Assembly (NCBI GenBank): GCA_964450265.1
Contig: CAYVCY010000010.1
Coordinates: forward strand, 1 to 28,760
DNA length: 28,760 nt
Source: JAEZJZ01 sp964450265
GTDB lineage: Bacteria; Bacillota; UBA994; UBA5500
Direction: 5' to 3'
Below the pieces are notes generated by a model. The model was not told the DNA's origin. It saw only the letters and a program-made list of their open reading frames with translations, and did no database searches. Shown piece by piece: positions 14,061 to 21,162 of this stretch. The translations under genes were made by a program, and so were the position numbers. Position 1 is the first letter of the stretch; every line of letters starts with the position of its first letter.

Positions 14061-14804
14061 CTAGCGGCGCGTCTCCCGTTGGCCAGCATGTCCAGCTAAC
14101 CGCAGCAAAGCGGCGACCTCTTGATCCTGTAGTCGCCGCGTCTTTCCTGGGGGTAGATCCCCTAGCGCCAGCTGACCCAGCTGTACCCGCCGCAGTCGCA
14201 AGACTCGGTGCCCGACAGCAGCCAGCATTCTCCTCACCTGTCGCTTTCTACCCTCGTGGATAGAGAGCTCCAACATCGTCTGACCAGAGCCCTGCTGGAG
14301 TATGCTGGCTGCGGCCGGAGCGGTGAGACCATCTGCAAGCTCCACCCCTGCCCGTAGCTGCCGCAGTTGGTGCTCCGTCATTTCACCCTTCATCCAGACG
14401 AGATAGCGCTTAGGCACCTCAAATTTGGGATGGGTGAGAGCATAAGCAAAATCGCCGTCATTGGTGAGCAATAACAGTCCCTCCGTATCCAGGTCCAGCC
14501 GGCCTACCGGATAAAGCCGTAATTCGCTCCTGGGCAGCAGATCTAGCACCGTCGGACGCCCAAAGGGGTCTTTCACAGTGCTCAGATAGCCGGCAGGCTT
14601 GTTCAACATCAGATAAATCTGATGCGCTTCCGCCTGCACGACCTGGCCTTTCCAGGTAACCACATCCATCTCTGGATCGATGCGGCACCCGAGTTCCACC
14701 GGCTGCCCGTTCACCAACACCTCTCCCCGCGAAATGATCTCCTCCGCTGCCCGGCGGGAGGCAATGCCCGCCCGGGCAAGAAATTTCTGCAGGCGCTCCG
14801 CCAC
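14061..14804 (-). CDS. rluB: 23S rRNA pseudouridine synthase, RluB family
   Basis: RluB-type enzymes convert a specific uridine of 23S rRNA to pseudouridine. The 247-residue protein has an N-terminal S4 RNA-binding domain (about residues 3-60, ERLQKFLARAGIASRR and VNGQPVELG), then LNKPAGYLSTVKDPFGRPTV, the catalytic Asp within VGRLDLDTEGLLLLTNDGD, and the C-terminal IHEGRKRQVRRMLAAVGH and LRLRRVQLG motifs. I chose the GTG at 14804, 8 nt after GGAGGGGG; upstream in-frame starts overlap that site. It sits in the RidA-rluB-binding protein-aroH unit, and in many Clostridia it follows scpAB and spmAB as here. Confidence 0.95.
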   Translation of the reverse strand: MAERLQKFLARAGIASRRAAEEIISRGEVLVNGQPVELGCRIDPEMDVVTWKGQVVQAEAHQIYLMLNKPAGYLSTVKDPFGRPTVLDLLPRSELRLYPVGRLDLDTEGLLLLTNDGDFAYALTHPKFEVPKRYLVWMKGEMTEHQLRQLRAGVELADGLTAPAAASILQQGSGQTMLELSIHEGRKRQVRRMLAAVGHRVLRLRRVQLGQLALGDLPPGKTRRLQDQEVAALLRLAGHAGQRETRR

Positions 14805-14858
14805 TGCGCTCACCCCCTCCTCTCGCAATTCGGACGTGGGAACGGATTAGCACTGTCA

Positions 14859-14873
14859 GACTGGGGGACTGGC
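14859..14873. repeat. Fragment of the GTGGGAC repeat family
   Basis: Fifteen bases, gactgggggactggc, are identical to the left arm of the full repeat at 23961-24038. They lie in the 97-nt gap between the RidA gene and rluB. No right arm is recognisable, so this is a remnant or a chance match. Confidence 0.35.
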
Positions 14874-14901
14874 TCACAACCATCCCCATGTCCAAGGCGG
14901 T

Positions 14902-15360
14902 CTACTTCACTTCGACAATCATCTCTACTTCCACCGGTACCCCCAGTGGCAAGCTGGCCATGCCGACAGCCGCCCGCGCGTGGGCACCCTGCTGACCGAA
15001 AATCTGCTGCATCAACTCCGAAGCGCCGTTGACCACCTTGGGGTGATCTGTGAAGTCCGCCGTGGCCGCCACGAATCCGGTCACCTTGACGATGCGCGCC
15101 ACGTTATCCAAGCTGCCCACCAACGCTTTGACAGCGCCCAGGCAGTTGAGAGCACAGGCACGGGCTGCCTCGTACCCCTGTTCTACGCTGATGTCCCGGC
15201 CCAGCAACCCCTTATGTAACAACTGACCGTCTTTGGAAGGCAGCTGACCCGAGACGAAGACCTGCTTGCCGCTCTGCACGGCGGGGACATAGGCGGCTAG
15301 CGGCGCAGCCGGGGTGGGAATGGTCAAACCTAACTCCTGAACTCTTACTTCATAGGACAT
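14902..15360 (-). CDS. RidA/YjgF/UK114 family protein
   Basis: RidA proteins hydrolyse reactive enamine/imine intermediates released by PLP enzymes. The 152-residue protein has the family core PAVQSGKQVFVSGQLPSKDG, ACALNCLGAVKALVGSLDNV, VKVTGFVAATADFTDHPKVVNGA and C-terminal HARAAVGMASLPLGVPVEVE. The last segment keeps the Arg that binds the substrate carboxylate in active members. The length of about 150 fits the longer subgroup rather than the 125-130-residue archetype. The ATG at 15360 has GAGAGGTGG 8 nt upstream. It is the first gene of the operon with rluB and lies behind a sigma-H-like promoter. Precise substrate is unknown. Confidence 0.92.
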   Translation of the reverse strand: MSYEVRVQELGLTIPTPAAPLAAYVPAVQSGKQVFVSGQLPSKDGQLLHKGLLGRDISVEQGYEAARACALNCLGAVKALVGSLDNVARIVKVTGFVAATADFTDHPKVVNGASELMQQIFGQQGAHARAAVGMASLPLGVPVEVEMIVEVK

Positions 15361-15399
15361 TTTGTGTACCACCTCTCACATTTTTGTTGTACTCCTCCC

Positions 15400-15428
15400 C
15401 TATTCTATCCTGTTATGCTCTTTCCTGC
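15400..15428 (-). promoter_or_regulatory. Putative sigma-H promoter of the RidA-rluB-aroH operon
   Basis: The minus strand has GCAGGAAAG (15428-15420) and ATAGAATAG (15408-15400) with an 11-nt spacer. The sigma-H consensus is RnAGGAwWW, 11-12 nt, RnnGAATWW. The -35-like box matches at almost every specified position and is identical to the box before spoIIAA; the -10-like box differs only at its last base. Sigma-H drives early stationary-phase and sporulation genes. A sigma-A reading with TAGAAT as -10 is also possible. Confidence 0.5.
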
Positions 15429-15448
15429 ACATTGAAGCCCAAGAACCA

Positions 15449-15497
15449 CAACACAAATGTCAGAGAGCTAACCTCCCGCAGGGAGACTAGCTCTCTA
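15449..15497 (-). terminator. Terminator after spmB
   Basis: The arms agagagcta (15462-15470) and tagctctct (15488-15496) enclose a further ctccc/gggag pairing with a short loop. On the minus strand the stem is followed by GACATTTGTGTTG. It lies 26 nt past the spmB stop and before the RidA promoter. The stem is good; the U-tract is imperfect. Confidence 0.75.
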
Positions 15498-15522
15498 GTA
15501 CTCACATCTTGCCCGGTGGCAA

Positions 15523-16053
15523 CTAGAACACCAAATTGCACAGCCAGACGGCAGCCAACATGGCCACCAGGTCCGCCACCAGTCCAGCCGTCAGCGCATG
15601 GCGGACGCGCTTGATGCCGACGGAACCGAAGTACACGGTGATGATGAACAAGGTGGTATCGGTGCTGCCTTGCATGGTGGAGGCGATCAGGCCTACCAAC
15701 GAGTCGGGGCCGTAACGTTCTAGCAAGCCAGCGGTGACGGCCATAGCTCCGCTGCCCGATATGGGCCGCAGCAGGGCTAGTGGCAATGTCTCGGCTGGCC
15801 ACTGCAAACGATTCAACAGCGGGCTGAGCAGGTCAGAGCAGGCATCCAGCGCACCGGATGCCCGTAGCACATTGATCGCCACCAGCATGCCCAGTAGAAA
15901 GGGAAACAGCTGTCCAACCATAGCCAACCCCTCTTTGGCACCCTCGGTAAACTGGTCGAACACTGGCACCTTCCTCGCCCATCCGGCCAGCAGCACCACC
16001 AGCACAAATAGTGGCACCAGCCAGACGCTGACTAAATTCATCGCTGCGATCAT
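15523..16053 (-). CDS. spmB: Spore maturation protein B
   Basis: SpmB is a nucleoside-recognition-domain membrane protein required with SpmA for normal spore core dehydration and heat resistance. The 176-residue protein is hydrophobic throughout, with about four or five membrane helices. It has VFDQFTEGAKEGL, LRPISGSGAMAVTAGLL and STMQGSTDTTLFIITVYFGSVGIKR, which are typical of the family. The ATG at 16053 is 4 nt after the spmA stop and uses an AGGAGG that lies inside the end of spmA. A second ATG at 16041 is a less favoured alternative. It closes the carboxypeptidase-spmA-spmB operon and is followed by a terminator. Confidence 0.96.
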   Translation of the reverse strand: MIAAMNLVSVWLVPLFVLVVLLAGWARKVPVFDQFTEGAKEGLAMVGQLFPFLLGMLVAINVLRASGALDACSDLLSPLLNRLQWPAETLPLALLRPISGSGAMAVTAGLLERYGPDSLVGLIASTMQGSTDTTLFIITVYFGSVGIKRVRHALTAGLVADLVAMLAAVWLCNLVF

Positions 16054-16057
16054 CGCC

Positions 16058-16648
16058 CTATCGCCTCCTTCTCCGCCTGCGCCCCCGCAACAGCCGATCC
16101 ACCAGCAGCCCGGCGATGGTGGCGCATAGGCCAGCGACGAAGGTGACCCCCACCGTGGCGGTAGGGTTGGTTGACCGATTGGCTGCCCGCATGGCGATCA
16201 CTGTAGTTGGGATCAATGCCAAACCTGCGGTGTTTAAGACCAGCAATGTACACATGCCATCTGTGGCAGTGTCCGCATCCCGGTTTTTCTCCTGCATGGC
16301 CTGCATCGCTTTCAAGCCGAAGGGAGTGGCGGCGTTGCCTAGCCCCAACAGGTTGGCGCTGACGTTGAGCACGATGTTCTGCATCGCCTGCGGATTGTGA
16401 CGGAGGGAAGGAAACAGCGGGCGCAGGATAGGGGCCAACCACCGCGCTAACAGATAGAGCAGGCCAGATCTCTCCGCCACCCTGGCCAGACCGAGCCAGA
16501 ATCCCAGGATTGCCAAGAGGCTGAGGCTGAGAGTGACCGTCTGCTCACCGCCGGCAATGATCGCCGCCGAGATGTCGGCGATTCTGCCGGCAACTGCAGC
16601 GTAGACAATGCCGATCGCCACCAGCAGCAACCAGATTAGGTTTATCAT
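16058..16648 (-). CDS. spmA: Spore maturation protein A
   Basis: SpmA is a membrane protein that acts with SpmB in spore core dehydration. The 196-residue protein begins MINLIWLLLVAIGIVYA and contains LGFWLGLARVAERSGL, NIVLNVSANLLGLGNAATPFGLKAM and MCTLLVLNTAGLALIPTTVIA, all strong family signatures. The ATG at 16648 overlaps the TGA of the upstream carboxypeptidase gene (ATGA). The C-terminus ends in an unusual run of seven Arg (LLRGRRRRRRR). Part of this run is encoded by AGA-AGG-AGG, which doubles as the ribosome binding site of spmB. In Bacillus the equivalent dacB-spmA-spmB operon is sigma-E dependent. Confidence 0.96.
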   Translation of the reverse strand: MINLIWLLLVAIGIVYAAVAGRIADISAAIIAGGEQTVTLSLSLLAILGFWLGLARVAERSGLLYLLARWLAPILRPLFPSLRHNPQAMQNIVLNVSANLLGLGNAATPFGLKAMQAMQEKNRDADTATDGMCTLLVLNTAGLALIPTTVIAMRAANRSTNPTATVGVTFVAGLCATIAGLLVDRLLRGRRRRRRR

Positions 16649-17859
16649 CGAGCCGCACCCCCCATCACAAACCCGACCATGTCCCAAAACCTGCCGGACA
16701 CCCTGGCCAGCAGCTGCGACCAACGACCCCGATCTGACGATTGGTCGGTCAAGAGCGGGATTTCGGCCAGACAATGGTCCCCCTGCAGCACCCTCAGCGT
16801 TCCCACTCGCTGTGCGGCCTGCACCGGCACCGCCAGTTCGGGGGGCAAGACTAGCTCGCATTCCAGATCCAAGCTCTCGCCAGCTGCCAACGGCCAATAG
16901 TAGCCGGCTGCCGCCAGCACTCCGACGTAGCGCGGGGAGCCGCCGACTACAGCCAACGACTGTAGCCACTGACCCGGCGTGACCAACACCTGCGGCATAT
17001 AACCTTGGAAGGCACTGTTCATCAACCACGATGTCTCTCCGTAGTGATCCGGGCTGTCGAGCACCACCGCCACCACCCGCATCCCTGCCCGCTCTGCGGA
17101 AGCCACCAGGCAGTTCCCGGCGGCCCGCGTCCAGCCTGTCTTCACCCCATCAGCTCCTATGTAGCTTTCGAGTAGTCGGTTCTTGTTGTACCACACCCGA
17201 GGCTGATCGTGCCCGTCCCAGGGCAAGCTGATGCTTCTGGTCGCTACCACCTGACTAAACTTGTGGTTTTGCAGGGCGTAGGCAGCCAGTTTCGCCAGAT
17301 CGTAAGCGGAAGTGAAGTGGTTCGCGGCAGTCAAGCCGTGGGGGTTGACAAAGTTGGTGTCCTCCAGACCCAACTCCACCGCCTTCTGATTCATCATCGC
17401 TGCAAAACCCTCGATGCTGCCGCCTAGAAACTCGGCCACGGCATTGGCTGCGTCGTTTCCGGAGCGCAGCATCAAGCCATAGACCAGATCCTCCAGCTTG
17501 ACCTTCTCTCCCGGAACCAACCAGATGGCGGACGGCTCTACCCGGCAAGCCCCGTCGCTGACGGTAACCACCTCGTCTAGCCGACCAGACTCGATGGCCA
17601 GGATGGCGGTCATGATCTTAGTCGTACTGGCCATGGGCAAGCGCTCGCCGCTATTCTTTGCAGCCAACAAACGAAAGCTATTCACATCCATCACTGCCGC
17701 CGCCCGGGCTGCAACCCTATCGGGGCTGGCCGATACCGGCATTGAATCTGCTGGCGGCCAGGTCAGGCGTTGTGCATGATAAACGGTTGCGACCGGACGG
17801 AATATCCACAGTGCAGCCAAGCAGAGCAGTAGCCCTGCCAAGCATAAGCGACGGTTCAT
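16645..17859 (-). CDS. dacB: D-alanyl-D-alanine carboxypeptidase, sporulation type (DacB/DacF)
   Basis: This peptidase S11 enzyme trims terminal D-Ala from peptidoglycan stem peptides, lowering cross-linking of the spore cortex. The 404-residue protein has an N-terminal signal or anchor (about residues 4-20) and the three active-site motifs: S78-T-T-K81 (MASTTKI), S133-G-N135 (RSGNDAAN) and K240-T-G242 (DGVKTGW). A C-terminal beta domain and a final hydrophobic amphipathic helix follow (SGRFWDMVGFVM). The ATG at 17859 has GGGGGGAGGAG just upstream. It is coupled to spmA by ATGA, which matches the dacB-spmA-spmB operon of Bacillus, so I use dacB; dacF is possible. An AT-rich tatatata stretch at 17881-17889 may be part of its promoter. 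Confidence 0.93.
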   Translation of the reverse strand: MNRRLCLAGLLLCLAALWIFRPVATVYHAQRLTWPPADSMPVSASPDRVAARAAAVMDVNSFRLLAAKNSGERLPMASTTKIMTAILAIESGRLDEVVTVSDGACRVEPSAIWLVPGEKVKLEDLVYGLMLRSGNDAANAVAEFLGGSIEGFAAMMNQKAVELGLEDTNFVNPHGLTAANHFTSAYDLAKLAAYALQNHKFSQVVATRSISLPWDGHDQPRVWYNKNRLLESYIGADGVKTGWTRAAGNCLVASAERAGMRVVAVVLDSPDHYGETSWLMNSAFQGYMPQVLVTPGQWLQSLAVVGGSPRYVGVLAAAGYYWPLAAGESLDLECELVLPPELAVPVQAAQRVGTLRVLQGDHCLAEIPLLTDQSSDRGRWSQLLARVSGRFWDMVGFVMGGAAR

Positions 17860-17947
17860 GCTCCTCCCCCCTTGTCCGTTTATATATATGGGTGGGGGTA
17901 CGAGCCTAGACCGCCGCCAGGGCACCAGCGGGCAAAGCAAATTCAGG

Positions 17948-17998
17948 ACAAAGCAAGGGCGTGTCGCGCCACGCTTACGGATAAGCGTGGCGCGACAC
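17948..17998 (-). terminator. Strong hairpin terminator after ytfJ
   Basis: A perfect 17-bp stem runs from 17961-17977 to 17982-17998 with the 4-nt loop cgga. On the minus strand it is followed by GCCCTTGCTTTGTCC. It begins 23 nt past the ytfJ stop codon. The stem is exceptionally long and the U-tract is modest. Confidence 0.8.
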
Positions 17999-18021
17999 AC
18001 CCTCATTGGAAACCGTTGCTC

Positions 18022-18450
18022 TTACGCGATCACTGGCGGCGGCTCTATCGGTGGCGGCGACTGTTGTTTTCCAGACTTGAACATGCCCTGCACCTGACCG
18101 AGCAACTGCGGTGCCAAATCCACCAATCGCTCCACCGTAGTGTTTGAATCCACAGGCAGCATGCGCACGCTGCCGGCACCGACTACCAAAAAGGCAACCG
18201 GCTGCACGGTTACGCCTGCGCCGCTACCACCGCCGAAAGGATACTCAGGACCGGGAGAGCTCTTCTCCGCCTGAAATTCCGAGCCCCCGGCAGCGAACCC
18301 GAAGGTAACTCGGGAGATCGGCATGATCACGCTGCCGTCCGGCGTCTCTACCGGATCTCCCACGATGGTGTTCACATCCACCATATCCTTGATGCTCTCC
18401 ATTGCCGTCTTCATCAGTCCTTGAATCGGATGATCATCCAAGCTGCTCAC
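18022..18450 (-). CDS. ytfJ: Sporulation protein YtfJ (GerW family)
   Basis: YtfJ/GerW is a forespore-made protein linked to spore germination in Bacillus. The 142-residue protein has the family core HPIQGLMKTAMESIKDMVDVN, then TIVGDPVETPDGSVIMPISRVTFGF (about residues 29-53), and a Gly-rich GGGSGAGVTVQPVAFLVV. A Pro-rich tail (PPPIEPPP) ends the protein. The ATG at 18450 overlaps the DUF2953 stop by 4 nt, the usual clostridial DUF2953-ytfJ pairing downstream of scpAB. A strong terminator follows. Its biochemical activity is not established. Confidence 0.94.
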   Translation of the reverse strand: MSSLDDHPIQGLMKTAMESIKDMVDVNTIVGDPVETPDGSVIMPISRVTFGFAAGGSEFQAEKSSPGPEYPFGGGSGAGVTVQPVAFLVVGAGSVRMLPVDSNTTVERLVDLAPQLLGQVQGMFKSGKQQSPPPIEPPPVIA

Positions 18451-19097
18451 CTCTTTCTCTGCCGAAGTTTATGCCAAAACAGATGACGCTGCACATTAAT
18501 AACATGTACCAGGCGAATAGTGAATATGCAGTGAAAATACGTACTGAAGTATGAATGGTTAAAGTAGGGAGCAACGATGATGCTGGTCTGGTGATCGTCA
18601 ACCCGCAGCTTCCGCTGCAGCCAGGTGACCACCATCCCTTTTAGCGCCCAGACGGCCCCGACCAGTATGCCGCTCAAGGCAGCATCCTTGGTTCCTACTT
18701 TGGTCTCCCAGGTGAGCACCTCGAGGCGGGCATGGTTGAGCAAGTAATTCAACGCTGGACGATAGACCAACCACAGCGGCCGCAGGTCGCGCCACAGGGC
18801 GCGCAATTTACCAAGTTCACTAAACAGAACCTTGATCTTCATGGTGCGCTGCTCTCCGCCCAACGCATCCTTGGTGCGCTGCAGAAAACTGATTCCAGGT
18901 CCAGCCGGAGTAGCGATCAAGTCTGCCAAAGGGATCTCCAATTCCTGAAAGACGATGCCATAGGGGCCTCGCAGATGGACTACCGCCCGGTCGTCGTTCC
19001 CTTCACGCCAATACTCTAACTCCAAACGGGCCGATTGCCACAGGGTTACAATCACTAGTAGCAGCAGGACTATAAATGCCAAGACATACCAAAGCAC
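18447..19097 (-). CDS. DUF2953 family membrane-anchored protein
   Basis: The 216-residue protein begins with a single membrane segment (VLWYVLAFIVLLLLVIVTLW). It has the features of DUF2953: LRGPYGIVFQELEIP near the N-terminus and, towards the C-terminus, EVLTWETKVGTKDAALSGILVGAVWALKG, a region conserved in this family. The family is found upstream of ytfJ in spore formers and its role is unknown. I placed the start at the GTG at 19097 after GGGGGGAAGGG; an in-frame codon at 19133 has no ribosome site. The gene overlaps ytfJ by 4 nt and follows the scpAB terminator, so it likely has its own promoter in the gap. Confidence 0.88.
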   Translation of the reverse strand: MLWYVLAFIVLLLLVIVTLWQSARLELEYWREGNDDRAVVHLRGPYGIVFQELEIPLADLIATPAGPGISFLQRTKDALGGEQRTMKIKVLFSELGKLRALWRDLRPLWLVYRPALNYLLNHARLEVLTWETKVGTKDAALSGILVGAVWALKGMVVTWLQRKLRVDDHQTSIIVAPYFNHSYFSTYFHCIFTIRLVHVINVQRHLFWHKLRQRKR

Positions 19098-19152
19098 GTT
19101 CCCTTCCCCCCTGCTGCCTTTGCGTATTGGCAATATCTATCATTCCCTGCGC

Positions 19153-19189
19153 CAAAAAATAGATGCACCGGGCAGCTGCCAGGTGCATC
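19153..19189 (-). terminator. Intrinsic terminator of the scpAB operon
   Basis: The arms gatgcacc (19162-19169) and ggtgcatc (19182-19189), with an inner ggcagctgcc palindrome, are followed on the minus strand by TATTTTTTGG. It lies about 100 nt after the scpB stop and before the DUF2953 gene. Confidence 0.88.
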
Positions 19190-19286
19190 GGTAAGAGCTT
19201 GATAGTTGCTATCAGAAACAATGGCCATCTAGGCGAATCTTTCGGCAGAAAGAATGGCCATAAGGCAACATCTGGGGCGTAGCTAA

Positions 19287-19802
19287 TCAAAAGCGCAGCT
19301 TGCCTACTGAGGGCAAGTCCTTGAGATCGCGCAAACCGAAGTGTTCTAAGAAACTTGCGCTGGTGGCATAGAGAATAGGACGGCCTACCGAATCCTTACG
19401 CCCGGCTTCCGCGATCAAGCCCTTTTCCAGGAGAGTGGCCAGCGCTTTTTCCACCTTCACCCCTCTGATTGCCTCGATTTCCGCCCGGGTGATCGGCTGC
19501 TGATAGGCGATAATCGCTAACGTCTCCAGGGTAGGCTTGGAGAGCTTGTACTTGCGTTGACCAGCCAAGCGCCCCACCACCTGATGCAGCTCGGGCTTAG
19601 TCACCAACTGCCACCCGCCGGCCACCATGCGCAATGTCACTCCCCGATCCCGGGATTTGGTGGCTGCGCGGAAGCGTTCTAGCACCTGTTCGCACTCCCA
19701 CAGGGGTATCTCCAGCGTCTCTGCCAGCTTCTCTAAGCTGACCGGCTCTGGTGATGCAAACAGCACCGCTTCTAGCAGAGCTTCCGGTCGAAAATCACGC
19801 AT
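19287..19802 (-). CDS. scpB: Segregation and condensation protein B
   Basis: ScpB is a winged-helix dimer that binds the ScpA kleisin in the SMC condensin complex, which organises and segregates chromosomes. The 171-residue protein has LEAVLFASPEPVSLEKLAE at the N-terminus, then LSKPTLETLAIIAYQQPITRAEIE and IRGVKV, followed by LLEKGLIAEAGRKDSVGRPILYATS and the terminal LPSV segment. The ATG at 19802 lies inside the end of scpA (8-nt overlap), so translation is coupled. It is the last gene before the terminator at 19189-19153. Confidence 0.97.
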   Translation of the reverse strand: MRDFRPEALLEAVLFASPEPVSLEKLAETLEIPLWECEQVLERFRAATKSRDRGVTLRMVAGGWQLVTKPELHQVVGRLAGQRKYKLSKPTLETLAIIAYQQPITRAEIEAIRGVKVEKALATLLEKGLIAEAGRKDSVGRPILYATSASFLEHFGLRDLKDLPSVGKLRF

Positions 19803-20517
19803 GCCGCTCCCTCCCTGAAATAATCACCTCGCCTGCTCCTGGCTGCTGCCAAACAGAGATCTCCTGGATCCGCACCAACTCCAAGATGGCTAGGAAGGTG
19901 ATCACGATTTCCTCTTTGTTCGGCTGATCAGACAGCAACTGCTCGAAGGTCAGGCCGCCTTTACCAGCGATCCGGCTGCGGATATGAGACATCTGACCGG
20001 CTAGCGAATAACGCTCAGAAGTGACCGTCAACTGGGGGGTAGGCAACTCCCGCAGCGCCTTCTGCACCAACACCGCCAAGGTAAGCAGAGAAACGCCAGC
20101 CAAGGGATCGCTTTGATCGACTGGCACCTCTGCCTCCGCCTGACCACGGGGATACAGCACCGCTGCCTGCTCAGCCATCAGCTCCAGTTGCTCCGCCGCT
20201 TCTCGATAACCCTCATACAAGAGCAACCGAGCCAGCATCTGTTCCTCTTCATCCATTTCCTGCTCTTCGGTCTCTTCATCCAGCTCTGGCCGCGGCAACA
20301 ACAGCCGCGCCTTGATGCGCATCAGGGTTGCTGCCATCACCAAGAAGTCTCCGGCTACCTCTACGTCGATCACTTCCAGCTGTTTGGTATAGGCGATGAA
20401 CTGCTCGCAGATGTGCTTGATGCGGATTTCCCACACGCTGATCTCCGAGCGGCGCACCAATTGCAGCAGCAGATCCAGTGGCCCTTCAAAACTCTCGACG
20501 GTGACGTTGATCGCCAT
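19795..20517 (-). CDS. scpA: Segregation and condensation protein A (kleisin)
   Basis: ScpA is the kleisin that bridges SMC heads with ScpB. The 240-residue protein begins with the family signature FEGPLDLLLQLVRRSEISVWEI (about residues 10-31) and continues with FLVMAATLMRIKARLLLP. An acidic Glu-rich linker follows (about residues 79-93). The C-terminal winged helix has VITFLAILELVRIQEISVWQ. The ATG at 20517 is 3 nt after the stop of the M50 protease gene. The usual length is 240-270. The protease-scpA-scpB order is typical of Clostridia. Confidence 0.97.
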   Translation of the reverse strand: MAINVTVESFEGPLDLLLQLVRRSEISVWEIRIKHICEQFIAYTKQLEVIDVEVAGDFLVMAATLMRIKARLLLPRPELDEETEEQEMDEEEQMLARLLLYEGYREAAEQLELMAEQAAVLYPRGQAEAEVPVDQSDPLAGVSLLTLAVLVQKALRELPTPQLTVTSERYSLAGQMSHIRSRIAGKGGLTFEQLLSDQPNKEEIVITFLAILELVRIQEISVWQQPGAGEVIISGRERHA

Positions 20518-20520
20518 CTG

Positions 20521-21159
20521 TTACCAGGCCACCCCAAACAGGAGTCCGATCACTCGGAAAAAGATGCTCCGGAATAGGTCGTAGACAGGACCGACCAAAC
20601 GCCCCACCATGCCAGAGGAGATGAGCAAGATCAGGATGAAGAATCCATACTGTGAGACCGTATCCAGATAATTGTAAACCACCCTCCGCGGCAGGAAGAA
20701 GAACAACAGTTTGGAGCCATCCAGCGGAGGAATTGGAATCAGATTAAACACGGCCAGGTAGATGTTATACATCACTAGGTATTGCAGGAAATAGATCAAC
20801 CCTTCCATCGGCCACCAGCGAGCGACCGCAAACAACAAGAAGGTGGCCACAAAGGCCAAGATCAGGTTCATCGCCGGCCCGGCTAGCGAGACGAGCGCGT
20901 AGCCTTTCTCTCGATTGCGATAGTTGAACGGGTTGACCTGCACCGGCTTGGCCCAACCGAACCGAAATAGGATCAACATCAAGAACCCGATCGGATCGAT
21001 ATGCGCCAAAGGGTTAAGGGTCAGCCTTCCCTGCAGACGGGGGGTGGGATCGCCCAGCCTGGTGGAAGCATAAGCATGGGCGTACTCATGGAACGCGAAG
21101 GCGATGATCAGGGCCGGCACCCATAGAAAAATGTCCGGAGTTAGCAACTGAGAAAACAC
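20521..21159 (-). CDS. Site-2 protease family (M50) intramembrane zinc metalloprotease
   Basis: The 212-residue protein has about five or six membrane helices and both M50 motifs: HEYAH at residues 24-28, giving two zinc His and the catalytic Glu, and NLIPIPPLDGSK with the third ligand Asp147. Other family marks are NPLAHIDPIGFLMLILFRFGWAKPV and LVSLAGPAMNL. It is a compact site-2 protease without PDZ domain, like the YwhC group found beside scpA in Firmicutes. The substrate is unknown; it is not the SpoIVFB type, which carries C-terminal CBS domains. The GTG start at 21159 uses AAAGGGG, which overlaps the stop of the upstream gene. Confidence 0.93.
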   Translation of the reverse strand: MFSQLLTPDIFLWVPALIIAFAFHEYAHAYASTRLGDPTPRLQGRLTLNPLAHIDPIGFLMLILFRFGWAKPVQVNPFNYRNREKGYALVSLAGPAMNLILAFVATFLLFAVARWWPMEGLIYFLQYLVMYNIYLAVFNLIPIPPLDGSKLLFFFLPRRVVYNYLDTVSQYGFFILILLISSGMVGRLVGPVYDLFRSIFFRVIGLLFGVAW

Positions 21160-21162
21160 GGT

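Noticed and set aside
17881..17889. tatatata tract as a sigma-dependent promoter of the carboxypeptidase operon
   Set aside because: AT-rich, but no matching second element at the right spacing for sigma-A, E, F or G; left as a note in the gene entry.
19200..19262. Short tgatag/ctatca hairpin and two ATGGCCAT palindromes after scpB
   Set aside because: Too short and too common to claim a function; the clear terminator lies just downstream at 19189-19153.
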